Shown: positions 19,370 to 30,758 of the stretch, in pieces
Position numbering within the stretch: the first letter of the stretch is position 1
Layout of the letters: each line of letters begins with the position of its first letter
Assembly: GCF_901764975.1 (NCBI RefSeq)
Contig: NZ_CABFKH010000001.1
Location: 1 to 64,000, forward strand
From: Actinobacillus indolicus
GTDB lineage: Bacteria > Pseudomonadota > Gammaproteobacteria > Enterobacterales > Pasteurellaceae
Reading direction: 5' to 3'
DNA: 64,000 nt
The notes under the pieces: model-generated
What the model was told of the DNA's origin: nothing
Database searches by the model: none
Seen by the model: only the letters and a program-made list of their open reading frames with translations
Made by a program: the position numbers and the translations under genes

Positions 19370-19433
19370 GTAGGGGCTAATCACATTAGCCCCAAAGCAA
19401 AACGTAATTAGGGCAAATGTAATTTGCCCCTAC
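19370..19433. repeat. GTAG-bounded hairpin doublet (REPIN-like), copy 2
   Basis: GTAG (19370-19373) leads into hairpin GGGGCTAA-TCACA-TTAGCCCC (19373-19393). After a 17-nt A/T-rich spacer comes GGGCAAAT with ATTTGCCC (19411-19429), then CTAC (19430-19433). The outer ten bases TTGTAGGGGC and GCCCCTACAA are inverted copies. It starts 2 bases after the hisD stop and ends 12 bases before the hisC start. Confidence 0.75.
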
Positions 19434-19442
19434 AAGGAATAA

Positions 19443-20498
<1,056 letters not shown>

Positions 20499-20506
20499 GT
20501 GCACAG

Positions 20507-20554
20507 CCCCGTACTGTGTACGGGGTTAATCTAGTTGCATTGCTCTGCAATGCA
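20507..20554. repeat. Left hairpin doublet of RAYT1
   Basis: Outer hairpin CCCCGTAC-TGT-GTACGGGG (20507-20525), spacer TTAATCTAGT, inner hairpin TGCATTGC-TCT-GCAATGCA (20536-20554). It begins 8 bases after the hisC stop and ends 5 bases before the transposase ribosome site. The doublet right of the gene is its inverted counterpart. Confidence 0.85.
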
Positions 20555-20570
20555 GGATTGGAGGTACATC

Positions 20571-21026
20571 TTGAGTTATACCAAAGCGATATACCATATT
20601 ATTTTTCGTACAAAATTCGGCGCTCCAACAATTTGTGAAGAAAATGAAAAGCAGCTATATAACTACATTTGGGGCATAATCAAAGAGTTAAAATGTGATT
20701 TATACCAAATAAATGGAATGCCTGATCATCTTCATTTATTAGTCGATTTACATCCGATGATTTCAATCGGCGAATTTGTGCAAAAAATTAAGATCAGTTC
20801 ACATAACTGGATTGATCAAAATAAGACGTTATTTCCTGATTTTTATGCTTGGTCGATCGGCTACTGTGCATTGACATATAGCGAGTTGGAAAAAGAAAAA
20901 ATTAAGAATTACATCAAAAAACAAAAAGAACACCATAAATCACAAAATTTTATGGATGAAACTAAATTTCTACTGACATCAGCAGGAATTGAAATTAACG
21001 AAAAATATTTCGAAAGAGACATATAA
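20571..21026 (+). CDS. IS200-like / REP-associated (RAYT) tyrosine transposase, copy 1
   Basis: A Y1 HUH single-strand transposase of 151 residues. The metal-binding HUH motif is in DHLHLLV (about 46-52). The catalytic Tyr is in [15 protein letters not shown] (about 115), with the family block [16 protein letters not shown] before it. I start it at TTG (20571), reading [17 protein letters not shown], because GGAGG lies 6 bases upstream and the product then matches copy 2 in start and exact length. It is inserted between hisC and hisB in the operon's direction and flanked by inverted hairpin doublets, the arrangement of RAYT genes, which process REP sequences. No second transposase gene (TnpB) is present. 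All catalytic residues are intact. Confidence 0.85.
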   Translation: MSYTKAIYHIIFRTKFGAPTICEENEKQLYNYIWGIIKELKCDLYQINGMPDHLHLLVDLHPMISIGEFVQKIKISSHNWIDQNKTLFPDFYAWSIGYCALTYSELEKEKIKNYIKKQKEHHKSQNFMDETKFLLTSAGIEINEKYFERDI

Positions 21027-21037
21027 TTTATGTAGCA

Positions 21038-21084
21038 AGAGTGCAGAGCACTCTCACTAGATTAACCCCGTATGCAATACGGGG
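21038..21084. repeat. Right hairpin doublet of RAYT1
   Basis: Inner hairpin AGAGTGC-AGA-GCACTCT (21038-21054), spacer containing CTAGATTAA (21057-21065), outer hairpin CCCCGTAT-GCA-ATACGGGG (21066-21084). Relative to the left doublet it is inverted. The spacer and loop are the reverse complements, while the stem bases differ but still pair, which points to selection for structure. Confidence 0.85.
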
Positions 21085-21112
21085 AAAAACAACAGCAAAA
21101 AAGGAAAAAATT

Positions 21113-22201
21113 ATGCAACCAACCCTTTTCATCGACCGCGACGGCACCTTAATTGACGAACCGAAAACCGATTTTCAAATCGACAGTTTAGAAAAACTCA
21201 AATTTGAGCCGAATGTCATTCCCGCCTTGCTCAAGCTCAAACACAAATACCGTTTTGTCATGGTGAGTAATCAGGACGGCTTAGGCACGAGCTCATTTCC
21301 GCAAGAGACCTTCGACAAACCGCACAATGCGATGATGGAACTATTCTGCTCGCAAGGCATTGAGTTTGATGAAGTGTTAATTTGCCCACATAAGCCTGAA
21401 GACAACTGCGATTGCCGCAAACCGAAAACTAAGTTGTTGCAAAAATACATTGAGCGTGAACTGTTCGATCCTGCCACCAGTTTTGTGATTGGCGACCGTG
21501 CTACGGACGTTCAGTTGGCGGAGAATCTCGGTATTCGTGCGTTGCAATATCACCCTGAAAAATTAAATTGGGATTTAATCGCAGAAAAACTGCTAGGCGA
21601 AGCGGTGACAAACATCGGCGACCGTACACCACGCTATGCTGAAGTGGTGCGAAAAACCAAAGAGACCGACATCAAAGTGCAAGTATGGCTGGACGAAACC
21701 GGTGTGAACGACATCAAAACTGGCGTAGGCTTTTTCGACCATATGCTCGACCAAATCGCCACCCACGGCGGTTTCCGTATGAATATCTCGTGTAAAGGCG
21801 ACCTATGGATTGACGAACACCACACTGTTGAAGACACCGCCCTTGCTCTCGGTACCGCTTTGAAACAAGCTATCGGCGACAAACGTGGCATTGCCCGTTT
21901 TGGTTTCGTCTTACCAATGGATGAATGCAAAGCCCAATGTGCCATGGATTTATCCGGCAGACCCTTTATCAAATTCAAAGCAGATTTTAAACGTGACAAA
22001 GTCGGCGATTTCAGCACAGAATTGACGGAACATTTCTTCCAATCCATCGCTTTCACCATGCTCGCCACCTTGCACATCAAAGCCAAAGGCGACAATGACC
22101 ACCACAAAATCGAAAGCCTGTTTAAAGTCTTCGGCAGAACCTTACGCCAAGCCATCCGTATTGAAGGGAATGAGTTGCCGAGCAGTAAAGGGGTGTTGTA
22201 A
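21113..22201 (+). CDS. hisB: Histidinol-phosphatase / imidazoleglycerol-phosphate dehydratase HisB
   Basis: A bifunctional enzyme of 362 residues from the ATG at 21113 ([15 protein letters not shown]), preceded by AAGGAAAAAA. In-frame upstream codons run into the hairpin doublet and are rejected. The N-terminal HAD phosphatase domain has DRDGT (8-12) and a zinc loop around [14 protein letters not shown]. The C-terminal dehydratase has [16 protein letters not shown] and [14 protein letters not shown], the metal-binding His clusters. It stops immediately before the hisH ATG. Confidence 0.97.
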   Translation: MQPTLFIDRDGTLIDEPKTDFQIDSLEKLKFEPNVIPALLKLKHKYRFVMVSNQDGLGTSSFPQETFDKPHNAMMELFCSQGIEFDEVLICPHKPEDNCDCRKPKTKLLQKYIERELFDPATSFVIGDRATDVQLAENLGIRALQYHPEKLNWDLIAEKLLGEAVTNIGDRTPRYAEVVRKTKETDIKVQVWLDETGVNDIKTGVGFFDHMLDQIATHGGFRMNISCKGDLWIDEHHTVEDTALALGTALKQAIGDKRGIARFGFVLPMDECKAQCAMDLSGRPFIKFKADFKRDKVGDFSTELTEHFFQSIAFTMLATLHIKAKGDNDHHKIESLFKVFGRTLRQAIRIEGNELPSSKGVL

Positions 22202-22795
22202 ATGACCAACCTAGTCATCATCGACACAGGCTGTGCAAACCTGTCTTCTGTAAAATTTGCATTCGACCGCTTGAATATTCAAGCAGAAATTAGCCGTGAT
22301 TTGGCGAAAATTAAATCGGCGGATAAATTGCTGTTACCAGGTGTGGGGACGGCGATTGCGGCGATGAAAAATCTGCAGGATCGTAAGCTGATTGAAACCA
22401 TCCAAAACGCTACTCAACCGATGCTTGGTATCTGTTTGGGGATGCAGCTGATGACGGAATTTTCCACCGAAGGTAATGTGGAAACTTTACGCCTGATGAA
22501 CGGCAAAACGGAGCTTATCCCGAATACAGGCTTGCCGTTGCCGCATATGGGCTGGAACCGTGTGCGTTATGTGGCGGATCATCCGCTTTTTGCCAGTATT
22601 GAACAAGACAGCCATTTCTATTTTGTACATAGTTATGCGGTATTGCCGAATGAAAACACTATCGCCACAGCAGATTACGGCGTGCCGTTTTCCGCAGCGT
22701 TGGGCTGTAAAAATTTCTACGGCGTGCAATTTCACCCTGAGCGCTCGGGCAAAAACGGTGCGCAGTTATTAAAGAATTTTGTGGAGAATATTTAA
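22202..22795 (+). CDS. hisH: Imidazole glycerol phosphate synthase, glutaminase subunit HisH
   Basis: A class I glutamine amidotransferase (197 residues) that supplies ammonia to HisF. The nucleophile Cys is in MLGICLGMQLM (about 77) and the His-x-Glu pair in VQFHPERSG (about 178-180). It directly abuts hisB. A 96-base gap with one uptake word (ACAAGCGGT) follows before hisA; in most relatives this junction is tighter. Confidence 0.97.
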   Translation: MTNLVIIDTGCANLSSVKFAFDRLNIQAEISRDLAKIKSADKLLLPGVGTAIAAMKNLQDRKLIETIQNATQPMLGICLGMQLMTEFSTEGNVETLRLMNGKTELIPNTGLPLPHMGWNRVRYVADHPLFASIEQDSHFYFVHSYAVLPNENTIATADYGVPFSAALGCKNFYGVQFHPERSGKNGAQLLKNFVENI

Positions 22796-22831
22796 TCACC
22801 GACCAGGCTTTTACAAGCGGTCAGATTTTAG

Positions 22832-24396
<1,565 letters not shown>

Positions 24397-24397
24397 T

Positions 24398-24452
24398 ACC
24401 GACAGCGACCTTGTCGCAATCGGTTACGCATAGTTCGGTGGCTTTGCCACCG
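24398..24452. repeat. Left hairpin doublet of RAYT2
   Basis: Outer stem ACCGA (24398-24402) with TCGGT (24420-24424) enclosing GCGAC-CTT-GTCGC, a spacer containing TACGCATAG, then inner hairpin CGGTGGC-TTT-GCCACCG (24436-24452). It starts 2 bases after the hisF stop and ends 14 bases before the transposase ATG. Confidence 0.8.
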
Positions 24453-24466
24453 TTTTGGGATATAAA

Positions 24467-24922
24467 ATGAGCTATACAAGATTGCTTTATCATATTGTTT
24501 TTCGTACAAAATACGGTTTGCCAACTATTGTGGAAGAACACGAAGAAATTTTGTATCGGTATATTTGGGGCTATACAAAAGAGCAGGATGCGGTTCTTTA
24601 TCGAATAAATGGTATGCCAGATCATTTGCATTTATTGGTCGAATTAAAAGCTACTACTAATGTGGCAGATTTTGTGAAACATTTGAAAAATAGTACTCAT
24701 TTATTTTTAGAGCAACATCGTGATTATTTTCCTGATTTCTATGCCTGGTCGAAAGGTTATTGTGCTTTAACTTATAGCGTACGAGAAAAAGCACAAATCA
24801 TCAATTACATTAAAAATCAAAAAGAGCATCATAAAAGTCAAAATTTTGTGGATGAAATTAAATTTTTGCTCACAGATTATGGTATTGAATATGATGAACA
24901 ATATTTTGAAAGAAATTTATAA
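24467..24922 (+). CDS. IS200-like / REP-associated (RAYT) tyrosine transposase, copy 2
   Basis: 151 residues, the same length as copy 1, and clearly homologous but diverged (MSYTRLLYHIVFRTKYG here, [17 protein letters not shown] there). HUH motif DHLHLLV at about 46-52, [16 protein letters not shown], and catalytic Tyr in [15 protein letters not shown] (about 115). The ATG at 24467 is chosen by alignment with copy 1; the ATG four codons upstream lies at the end of the repeat. It lies between hisF and hisI in the operon's direction with its own hairpin doublets, of different stem and spacer from those of copy 1. Each transposase therefore probably acts on its own repeat family. Confidence 0.85.
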   Translation: MSYTRLLYHIVFRTKYGLPTIVEEHEEILYRYIWGYTKEQDAVLYRINGMPDHLHLLVELKATTNVADFVKHLKNSTHLFLEQHRDYFPDFYAWSKGYCALTYSVREKAQIINYIKNQKEHHKSQNFVDEIKFLLTDYGIEYDEQYFERNL

Positions 24923-24923
24923 A

Positions 24924-24976
24924 GGGTGGCAAAGCCACCCAATTATGCGTAACCTAGTACGGCTTGCCGTGCTAGG
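24924..24976. repeat. Right hairpin doublet of RAYT2
   Basis: Inner hairpin GGGTGGC-AAA-GCCACCC (24924-24940), spacer AATTATGCGTAA (24941-24952), outer hairpin CCTAGTACGGC-TT-GCCGTGCTAGG (24953-24976) with one G-T pair. It is the inverse of the left doublet in loop and spacer. The spacer plus outer hairpin recur at 18023-18059 before hisD. Confidence 0.85.
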
Positions 24977-24995
24977 GCAAAACAAGGATTAAAGA

Positions 24996-25637
24996 ATGAT
25001 AAACACAATAGACTGGCAAAAAGTAGACGGTTTACTCCCCGTTATCGTCCAAAACGCCCAAACTTGCGAAGTCCTAATGCTTGGTTATATGAACCAAGAA
25101 GCACTAGACAAAACATTAGCCGAGAAAAAAGTGACCTTTTTCTCTCGCACCAAACAACGTTTATGGACGAAGGGGGAAACCTCGGGGCATTTTTTAAATG
25201 TGGTGGATATGAGCTTGGATTGTGATAACGACACCTTGCTGATTTTAGCCAATCCGATTGGGGAAACCTGTCATACGGGGGCGGAAAGTTGTTTTCATCA
25301 GTTTGAAACGCAATCCGAAGGCGATTGGACGTGGTTCAGTAAATTAGAACGCACCCTTGCCGAACGCAAAAATGCCGTTCCTGAAAGCTCTTACACAGCA
25401 AAACTTTATGCGAAAGGCACGAAGAAAATTGCACAGAAAGTCGGTGAAGAAGGCGTTGAAACCGCACTTGCGGCTATGGCGAAAGATCGTGAAGAACTCG
25501 TGGGCGAAGCAGCAGATTTGGTCTATCACCTCACGGTGTTATTGCATAACGAAGGGCTTGCTTGGCAAGATGTGATTGCAAAATTAAAAGAACGTCATCA
25601 GGGCATAGGTTTACACCCTGAAGGCTCAAATAAGTAG
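24996..25637 (+). CDS. hisI: Phosphoribosyl-AMP cyclohydrolase / phosphoribosyl-ATP pyrophosphatase HisI(E)
   Basis: A bifunctional enzyme of 213 residues catalysing steps two and three of histidine synthesis. The N-terminal cyclohydrolase domain has TKGETSGHF and the metal-binding DCDNDTLL and [12 protein letters not shown] segments. The C-terminal pyrophosphatase domain has [13 protein letters not shown] and the GEAADLVYH helix. ACAAGGATTAAAGA precedes the ATG. It is last in the operon, separated from hisF by a transposase gene and hairpins. Confidence 0.97.
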   Translation: MINTIDWQKVDGLLPVIVQNAQTCEVLMLGYMNQEALDKTLAEKKVTFFSRTKQRLWTKGETSGHFLNVVDMSLDCDNDTLLILANPIGETCHTGAESCFHQFETQSEGDWTWFSKLERTLAERKNAVPESSYTAKLYAKGTKKIAQKVGEEGVETALAAMAKDREELVGEAADLVYHLTVLLHNEGLAWQDVIAKLKERHQGIGLHPEGSNK

Positions 25638-25676
25638 GTAGGGCTAGCGGTAGATGAGCATACCGAGATGTTTAAT

Positions 25677-26216
25677 CTACTGCGCCATCTGATGTACCAC
25701 TTTCATAAACCCATCCGCGGTGGCATAAACTTCTTCTTTGCCTTGAGCTTTTAAAATCATATCGGAAAGCTCACGGAATGCGGAATGTCCGCCTTTACGT
25801 GTTAAGACTAAATCAGCTTGATTTTTGACATAATCAAAGGCATCGCCCACAGCAACCGCTAACCCACAGACTTCAAATGCAGGTAAGTCCAGCGTGTCGT
25901 CGCCTAAAAATGCAGTTTCTTCGGCTGAAACCCCCGCTTGTTGCATTAATTCAAAACAGGCATCTCGCTTAGACATTTTGCCAAGTTGGAAAAGAGGAAT
26001 GCCTAAATCCTTAATGCGACGGCGTAAAATCGGAGTATCGCCACCTGATAGCACGCCAACTTGAATACCACAAGCAAGGAGCATTTTGATCCCTAAACCG
26101 TCTTTCACATTGAAGTATTTTAATGCTTCGCCATTTTCAGAATAATATAAGCTCCCATCAGTAAGTACACCGTCCACATCGGTAATCACAAGTTTAATTT
26201 TTGTTAGTCTTTGCAT
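25677..26216 (-). CDS. kdsC: KDO 8-phosphate phosphatase KdsC
   Basis: A 179-residue tetrameric HAD phosphatase without a cap domain, releasing KDO for lipopolysaccharide core. The nucleophile motif is ITDVDGVLTDG (Asp13, Asp15), followed by YFNVKDGLGIKML; LGDDTLDLPAF carries the late metal ligands. It is convergent with the his operon and divergent from yggS. The partner kdsA is elsewhere in the window (40.3 kb). Confidence 0.95.
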   Translation of the reverse strand: MQRLTKIKLVITDVDGVLTDGSLYYSENGEALKYFNVKDGLGIKMLLACGIQVGVLSGGDTPILRRRIKDLGIPLFQLGKMSKRDACFELMQQAGVSAEETAFLGDDTLDLPAFEVCGLAVAVGDAFDYVKNQADLVLTRKGGHSAFRELSDMILKAQGKEEVYATADGFMKVVHQMAQ

Positions 26217-26283
26217 AAGTATCCTTGATTTCAGTTAGGTGGAGTTTTATGATCTTGCCCATTATAGCCTTTTGGAGTAACCA

Positions 26284-26967
26284 ATGTCGATTTCTCAAAA
26301 TTTAGCGACAATTTCTCAACAAATTCAACAACATTGTCAGCAAGCTAATCGCCCTGAACAGAGTGTGAAACTGCTTGCGGTGAGCAAAACCAAACCCATT
26401 TCAGCCATTGCCGAAGCCATTGAAGCAGGACAACGTGCTTTCGGAGAAAATTATGTGCAAGAAGGCATTGAAAAGATTCAACATTTTGCGGATAACGACA
26501 CATTAGAATGGCACTTTATCGGTTTATTACAATCGAATAAAACTCGTGTCGTGGCGGAGCATTTTGATTGGGTTCAAACGATAGACCGGCTTAAAATTGC
26601 ACAACGTTTAAACGAACAACGCCCCGATCATCTGCCTGCGTTGAATGTCTTAATTCAAATTAATATCAGTGATGAAACATCTAAATCGGGTATTTCTGCT
26701 AAAGAAATGTTAGAATTAGCCACTCAAATTAGCCAACTGCCACGTTTAAAATTGCGTGGTTTAATGGCAATTCCGAAGCCTGAAAGTGAGCCTGAGCAAC
26801 AGAAAATCGCCTTAGCTCAAATGAATGAACTGTTTCTTCAATTACAATCTCAATTTGAAGGGATTGATACGCTATCAATGGGAATGTCTGATGATATGCA
26901 AAGCGCGATTGAATGCGGTTCAACTATGGTGCGTATCGGCACGGCGATTTTTGGGGCAAGATCTTAA
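26284..26967 (+). CDS. yggS: PLP homeostasis protein YggS
   Basis: A 227-residue single-domain alanine-racemase-like barrel that binds pyridoxal phosphate and buffers it in the cell (PLPBP family). The PLP lysine is Lys35 in LLAVSKTKP; FGENYVQE and the C-terminal SMGMSDDMQSAIECGSTMVRIGTAIFG are diagnostic. AGTAACC precedes the ATG with no strong ribosome site. It is divergent from kdsC, and pepN follows 66 bases later. Confidence 0.95.
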   Translation: MSISQNLATISQQIQQHCQQANRPEQSVKLLAVSKTKPISAIAEAIEAGQRAFGENYVQEGIEKIQHFADNDTLEWHFIGLLQSNKTRVVAEHFDWVQTIDRLKIAQRLNEQRPDHLPALNVLIQINISDETSKSGISAKEMLELATQISQLPRLKLRGLMAIPKPESEPEQQKIALAQMNELFLQLQSQFEGIDTLSMGMSDDMQSAIECGSTMVRIGTAIFGARS

Positions 26968-27033
26968 ATTTGATTGCACTTAAAGACAAATATTCTTATC
27001 CTTTCCATATTCAAAAAAACTAAGGGAAAAGCT

Positions 27034-29643
27034 ATGCAACCTAAAGCAAAATTTAGAAAAGATTACCGTCAGCCTGATTTTACTATTCATCAAATTTATC
27101 TTGATGTTCAGCTTGATCCTGAGCAGACGATTGTCACATCGACTTTGTCGGTCGTGCGTAAAAATGCGGACGCGACTACATTACGTTTAGATGGGCATAG
27201 CTTTGAGTTTTTATCGATTAAATTTAATGGCGAGCCATTTAAAGAATATCAAAAAGATGATGAGTCTTTGACCTTAAATTTAGCCCATTTCCCTGCGGAT
27301 CAATTTGAGTTGGAAATTCAGACCAAGCTCAATCCATCAACCAATACATCACTACAAGGGTTATATCAGTCGGGTGAAGGGATCTGTACTCAATGTGAAG
27401 CTGAAGGTTTCCGTCAGATTACGTATATGCTTGATCGCCCTGATGTACTTGCAAAATATCGCACCAAAATCACCGCTTGTAAAAGTAAATATCCATACCT
27501 GCTTTCTAATGGTAATCGTATTGCGCAAGGGGAATTGGACGATGGTCGTCATTGGGTGGAGTGGGAAGATCCGTTCTTTAAACCAAGCTATTTATTTGCC
27601 TTAGTCGCAGGGGATTTTGACCTGTTGCAAGATAAGTTTATCACGATGAGTGGACGTGAAGTTGCCCTTGAAATCTATGTGGATAGAGGAAATCTTGACC
27701 GTGCAACTTGGGCGATGGAGAGCTTAAAACGTTCAATGAAATGGGACGAAGAGCGTTTTGGGTTAGAGTACGATTTAGATATTTATATGATCGTGGCGGT
27801 TGATTTCTTTAATATGGGGGCAATGGAAAATAAAGGGTTAAACATTTTTAACTCGAAATTTGTGCTGGCTAATCCTCAAACTGCAACGGACGATGATTAT
27901 TTGAATGTTGAAGCGGTGATTGCTCACGAGTATTTCCATAACTGGACAGGCAACCGTATTACTTGCCGCGATTGGTTCCAACTCAGTTTAAAAGAAGGTT
28001 TAACGGTTTTCCGTGACCAAGAGTTTACTTCAGATTTATGGTCAAGATCGGCAAAACGAATTGAAGATGTGCGTTTGTTGCGTGCGGTACAATTTGCTGA
28101 AGATGCAAGCCCGATGGCACACCCTATTCGCCCTGAAAAAGTGATTGAAATGAATAACTTCTATACAGTTACCGTCTATGAAAAAGGGGCGGAAGTTATT
28201 CGTATGATCCATACCTTACTCGGCGAAGAGCGTTTCCAAAAAGGAATGAAACTCTATGTAGCAGAAAATGATGGTACGGCAGCAACTTGCGAAGATTTTG
28301 TGTCTGCAATGGAACGTGCTTCGGGGGTTGATTTAACTCAGTTCCGCCGTTGGTATAGCCAATCAGGTACACCTGAATTAACAATTTCTGATGAGTATGA
28401 TGAAAAACATCATACTTACCGCTTACATGTTTCTCAAAGTACGCCTCCAACCGCCGATCAGATTGAAAAAGTGAATTTACATATTCCGTTGAAAGTGGCG
28501 TTATATGGTCAAGATGGTAAGAAAATCAATTTACAACACGAATTATTAACCGTCAGTGATGTGTTAGATGTAGTCCACGAACACCAAACCTTTGAGTTCC
28601 ATAATGTACAACAACGTCCAGTGCCTGCACTGTTGTGTGATTTTTCTGCCCCTGTTCGTTTAGATTATGACTATTCAACAGAACAGCTTTTGACGCTCTT
28701 GAAATTTGCTGAGAATGATTTTGTGCGTTGGGATGTGGCACAAATGTTGTTTAACAATGAGTTGCGTGAGAATCTAAGTCGCTACCAACAGGGCGAAGCA
28801 ATGGCATTCTCACAAGGTCTGTTAGAAGCACTCACCTTTGTGATCGACAATGCAAATAAAGATCCGGAACTCGCCGCTTTAACCTTAACCTTGCCAAAAG
28901 AAACGGAATTTGCGGAGTTGTTTAAAGTAATTGATCCTACGGGCATTGCGGATGTTCGCCACTTTATGCAACAAGCGATTGCTGATGAATTAAAAGATCG
29001 TTTCTTAGTCGTTTACAACCAAAATAAATTAACGGAATACCGTGTGGTTGCCGAGGATTTGGCAAAACGTGCATTACGCAATGTTTGCTTGTCTTACCTT
29101 GCCTTTACCGAAGTGGGTAATACCTTGGTACACAAGCATTATCATCAAGCAAACAATATGACAGATTCTTTGGCTGCACTCTCAGCTTCAACCAAAGCAC
29201 AACTTGCTTGCCGAGATCAGCTTCTTGCCGATTTTGAACAAAAATGGCAACACGATGGCTTAGTGATGGATAAATGGTTTGCTTTACAGGCGACACGCCC
29301 TGATGAAAATGTGCTTGAAATTGTGCAAAATTTATTAACGCACCCAAGTTTTAACTTTAAAAATCCAAACCGTGTACGTTCACTTGTTGGGGCATTTGCA
29401 AGTCAAAACCCAAGTGCGTTCCACGCCATTGACGGCTCAGGTTATCGTTTCTTGGTCGATATGTTGATTAAGATGAACGAAAGTAATCCGCAAGTGGCGG
29501 CACGTTTAATTGAACCGTTAATTAAACTTTCTCGCTATGACACTCAACGTCAAACCCTGATGCGTCGTGGCTTAGAGCGTTTGAAAGGCTTGGATAATCT
29601 TGCTCGTGATCTGTTTGAAAAAATTGAAAAGGCGTTACAGTAA
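27034..29643 (+). CDS. pepN: Aminopeptidase N
   Basis: A cytosolic M1 zinc aminopeptidase, the main broad-specificity aminopeptidase. 869 residues from the ATG at 27034 (AAGGGAAAAG upstream); a TTG 20 codons earlier is in frame but unlikely. The substrate motif GAMEN is at 262-266 and the zinc motif HEYFH at 298-302, with the third ligand Glu expected about 18 residues later. The helical C-terminal domain is complete. It ends in TAATG, overlapping the next start by one base. Confidence 0.97.
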   Translation: MQPKAKFRKDYRQPDFTIHQIYLDVQLDPEQTIVTSTLSVVRKNADATTLRLDGHSFEFLSIKFNGEPFKEYQKDDESLTLNLAHFPADQFELEIQTKLNPSTNTSLQGLYQSGEGICTQCEAEGFRQITYMLDRPDVLAKYRTKITACKSKYPYLLSNGNRIAQGELDDGRHWVEWEDPFFKPSYLFALVAGDFDLLQDKFITMSGREVALEIYVDRGNLDRATWAMESLKRSMKWDEERFGLEYDLDIYMIVAVDFFNMGAMENKGLNIFNSKFVLANPQTATDDDYLNVEAVIAHEYFHNWTGNRITCRDWFQLSLKEGLTVFRDQEFTSDLWSRSAKRIEDVRLLRAVQFAEDASPMAHPIRPEKVIEMNNFYTVTVYEKGAEVIRMIHTLLGEERFQKGMKLYVAENDGTAATCEDFVSAMERASGVDLTQFRRWYSQSGTPELTISDEYDEKHHTYRLHVSQSTPPTADQIEKVNLHIPLKVALYGQDGKKINLQHELLTVSDVLDVVHEHQTFEFHNVQQRPVPALLCDFSAPVRLDYDYSTEQLLTLLKFAENDFVRWDVAQMLFNNELRENLSRYQQGEAMAFSQGLLEALTFVIDNANKDPELAALTLTLPKETEFAELFKVIDPTGIADVRHFMQQAIADELKDRFLVVYNQNKLTEYRVVAEDLAKRALRNVCLSYLAFTEVGNTLVHKHYHQANNMTDSLAALSASTKAQLACRDQLLADFEQKWQHDGLVMDKWFALQATRPDENVLEIVQNLLTHPSFNFKNPNRVRSLVGAFASQNPSAFHAIDGSGYRFLVDMLIKMNESNPQVAARLIEPLIKLSRYDTQRQTLMRRGLERLKGLDNLARDLFEKIEKALQ

Positions 29644-30059
29644 TGATCTGGCATAAAGCGTTATTTTCCTTTCATGGAAGACTAAACCGTAAAGGCTTTT
29701 GGATCGGTTTTGGGATCAATTTTACATTTTTATTTATTTTTGCAAATTTTATCTTAAATCCGACCGCTTTCAGTTGGATCAGTGTTCTTCCTTTAACGCT
29801 TTCATTTTTTAGTCTGTCAGCAATTATTGTGAAACGCTTACATGATCGCAACCGCTCGGGTAAAGCACTGCTGATGGTAGGCGTGCCGATTTTATGTTAT
29901 CTCGCCTCTCTTGCTGCACAAGGGACAATGGCGTGGTTACTTGGTATTATGATGCCAGTATTTATCTCGACAATCTTAGTAATGGAGTGGGGTGTATTTG
30001 CAGGAAACCCTGAGACGAATCAGTATGGTGAGAAAGGATTGAGCGTGAGATTTAGATAA
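29643..30059 (+). CDS. DUF805 family inner-membrane protein
   Basis: 138 residues with about four hydrophobic helices (roughly 20-40, 45-65, 80-100, 102-122). The N-terminal WHKALFSFHGRLNRKGFWIGFG and the VKRLHDRNRSGK loop are the DUF805 (YhaH/YhaI) signature. Function unknown. It is translationally coupled to pepN (TAATG) but has no obvious functional link to it. Confidence 0.8.
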   Translation: MIWHKALFSFHGRLNRKGFWIGFGINFTFLFIFANFILNPTAFSWISVLPLTLSFFSLSAIIVKRLHDRNRSGKALLMVGVPILCYLASLAAQGTMAWLLGIMMPVFISTILVMEWGVFAGNPETNQYGEKGLSVRFR

Positions 30060-30124
30060 TATGAGTTCCTCTCTTTTCAAAGAGGGGGAGCTAGTTACGA
30101 ATTTTAATAACAAACAAATTCAAA

Positions 30125-30754
30125 ATGACCGAAATAAAACTTAATTACCACAAAACCCATTTTTTAACCTCTGCACCTGATATTCGCCATTTACCTGAAG
30201 ACAGTGGCGTGGAAATTGCCTTTGCAGGGCGTTCAAATGCAGGGAAATCGACAGCATTAAATGCCTTAACGAATCAAAAAAACTTGGCTCGTACGTCTAA
30301 AACACCAGGGCGTACGCAGTTAATTAACTTATTTGAAGTAGAACCAAGTTGTAAATTAGTCGATTTACCTGGATATGGCTATGCGGCGGTGCCTGAGCAG
30401 ATGAAACTTCAATGGCAACGCTCTTTAGGTGAATACTTGCAGAAACGAGAATGTTTACGGGGCGTAGTAATTTTAATGGATATTCGCCACCCGTTGAAAG
30501 ATCTCGATCAGCAGATGATCGAATGGGCAGTATCCGCAGAATTACCTGTGTTATTGCTACTTACCAAAGCGGATAAACTCAGCCAAAGTGCGAGAAGCAA
30601 AACCGTTAAAATGGTGCGTGAAGCGATTTTACCGTTTCAAGGCGATGTGCAAGTCGAAGCCTATTCTGCATTAAATCGTATTGGTATTGATAAACTTGCG
30701 ACTAAATTAGATAGTTGGTTCGCCGAAATTTTTACACAAACCCAAGAGGGATAA
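30125..30754 (+). CDS. engB: Ribosome biogenesis GTPase EngB (YsxC/YihA)
   Basis: An essential GTPase of 209 residues for late 50S assembly. G1 GRSNAGKST at 35-43, G2 around [10 protein letters not shown]3 DLPGYG, G4 TKAD, and a C-terminal [12 protein letters not shown] segment at the G5 position. rraB starts 4 bases after its stop, so they are probably co-transcribed. Confidence 0.96.
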   Translation: MTEIKLNYHKTHFLTSAPDIRHLPEDSGVEIAFAGRSNAGKSTALNALTNQKNLARTSKTPGRTQLINLFEVEPSCKLVDLPGYGYAAVPEQMKLQWQRSLGEYLQKRECLRGVVILMDIRHPLKDLDQQMIEWAVSAELPVLLLLTKADKLSQSARSKTVKMVREAILPFQGDVQVEAYSALNRIGIDKLATKLDSWFAEIFTQTQEG

Positions 30755-30758
30755 TCTT

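Noticed and set aside
21634..22227. Long open frame (197 codons) on the minus strand
   Set aside because: Fully antisense to hisB, with low-complexity composition and no ribosome site; a frame shadow.
30063..30095. C/T-rich hairpin between the DUF805 gene and engB as a terminator
   Set aside because: The stem (CCTCT...AGAGG) is short and interrupted, and no T-run follows.
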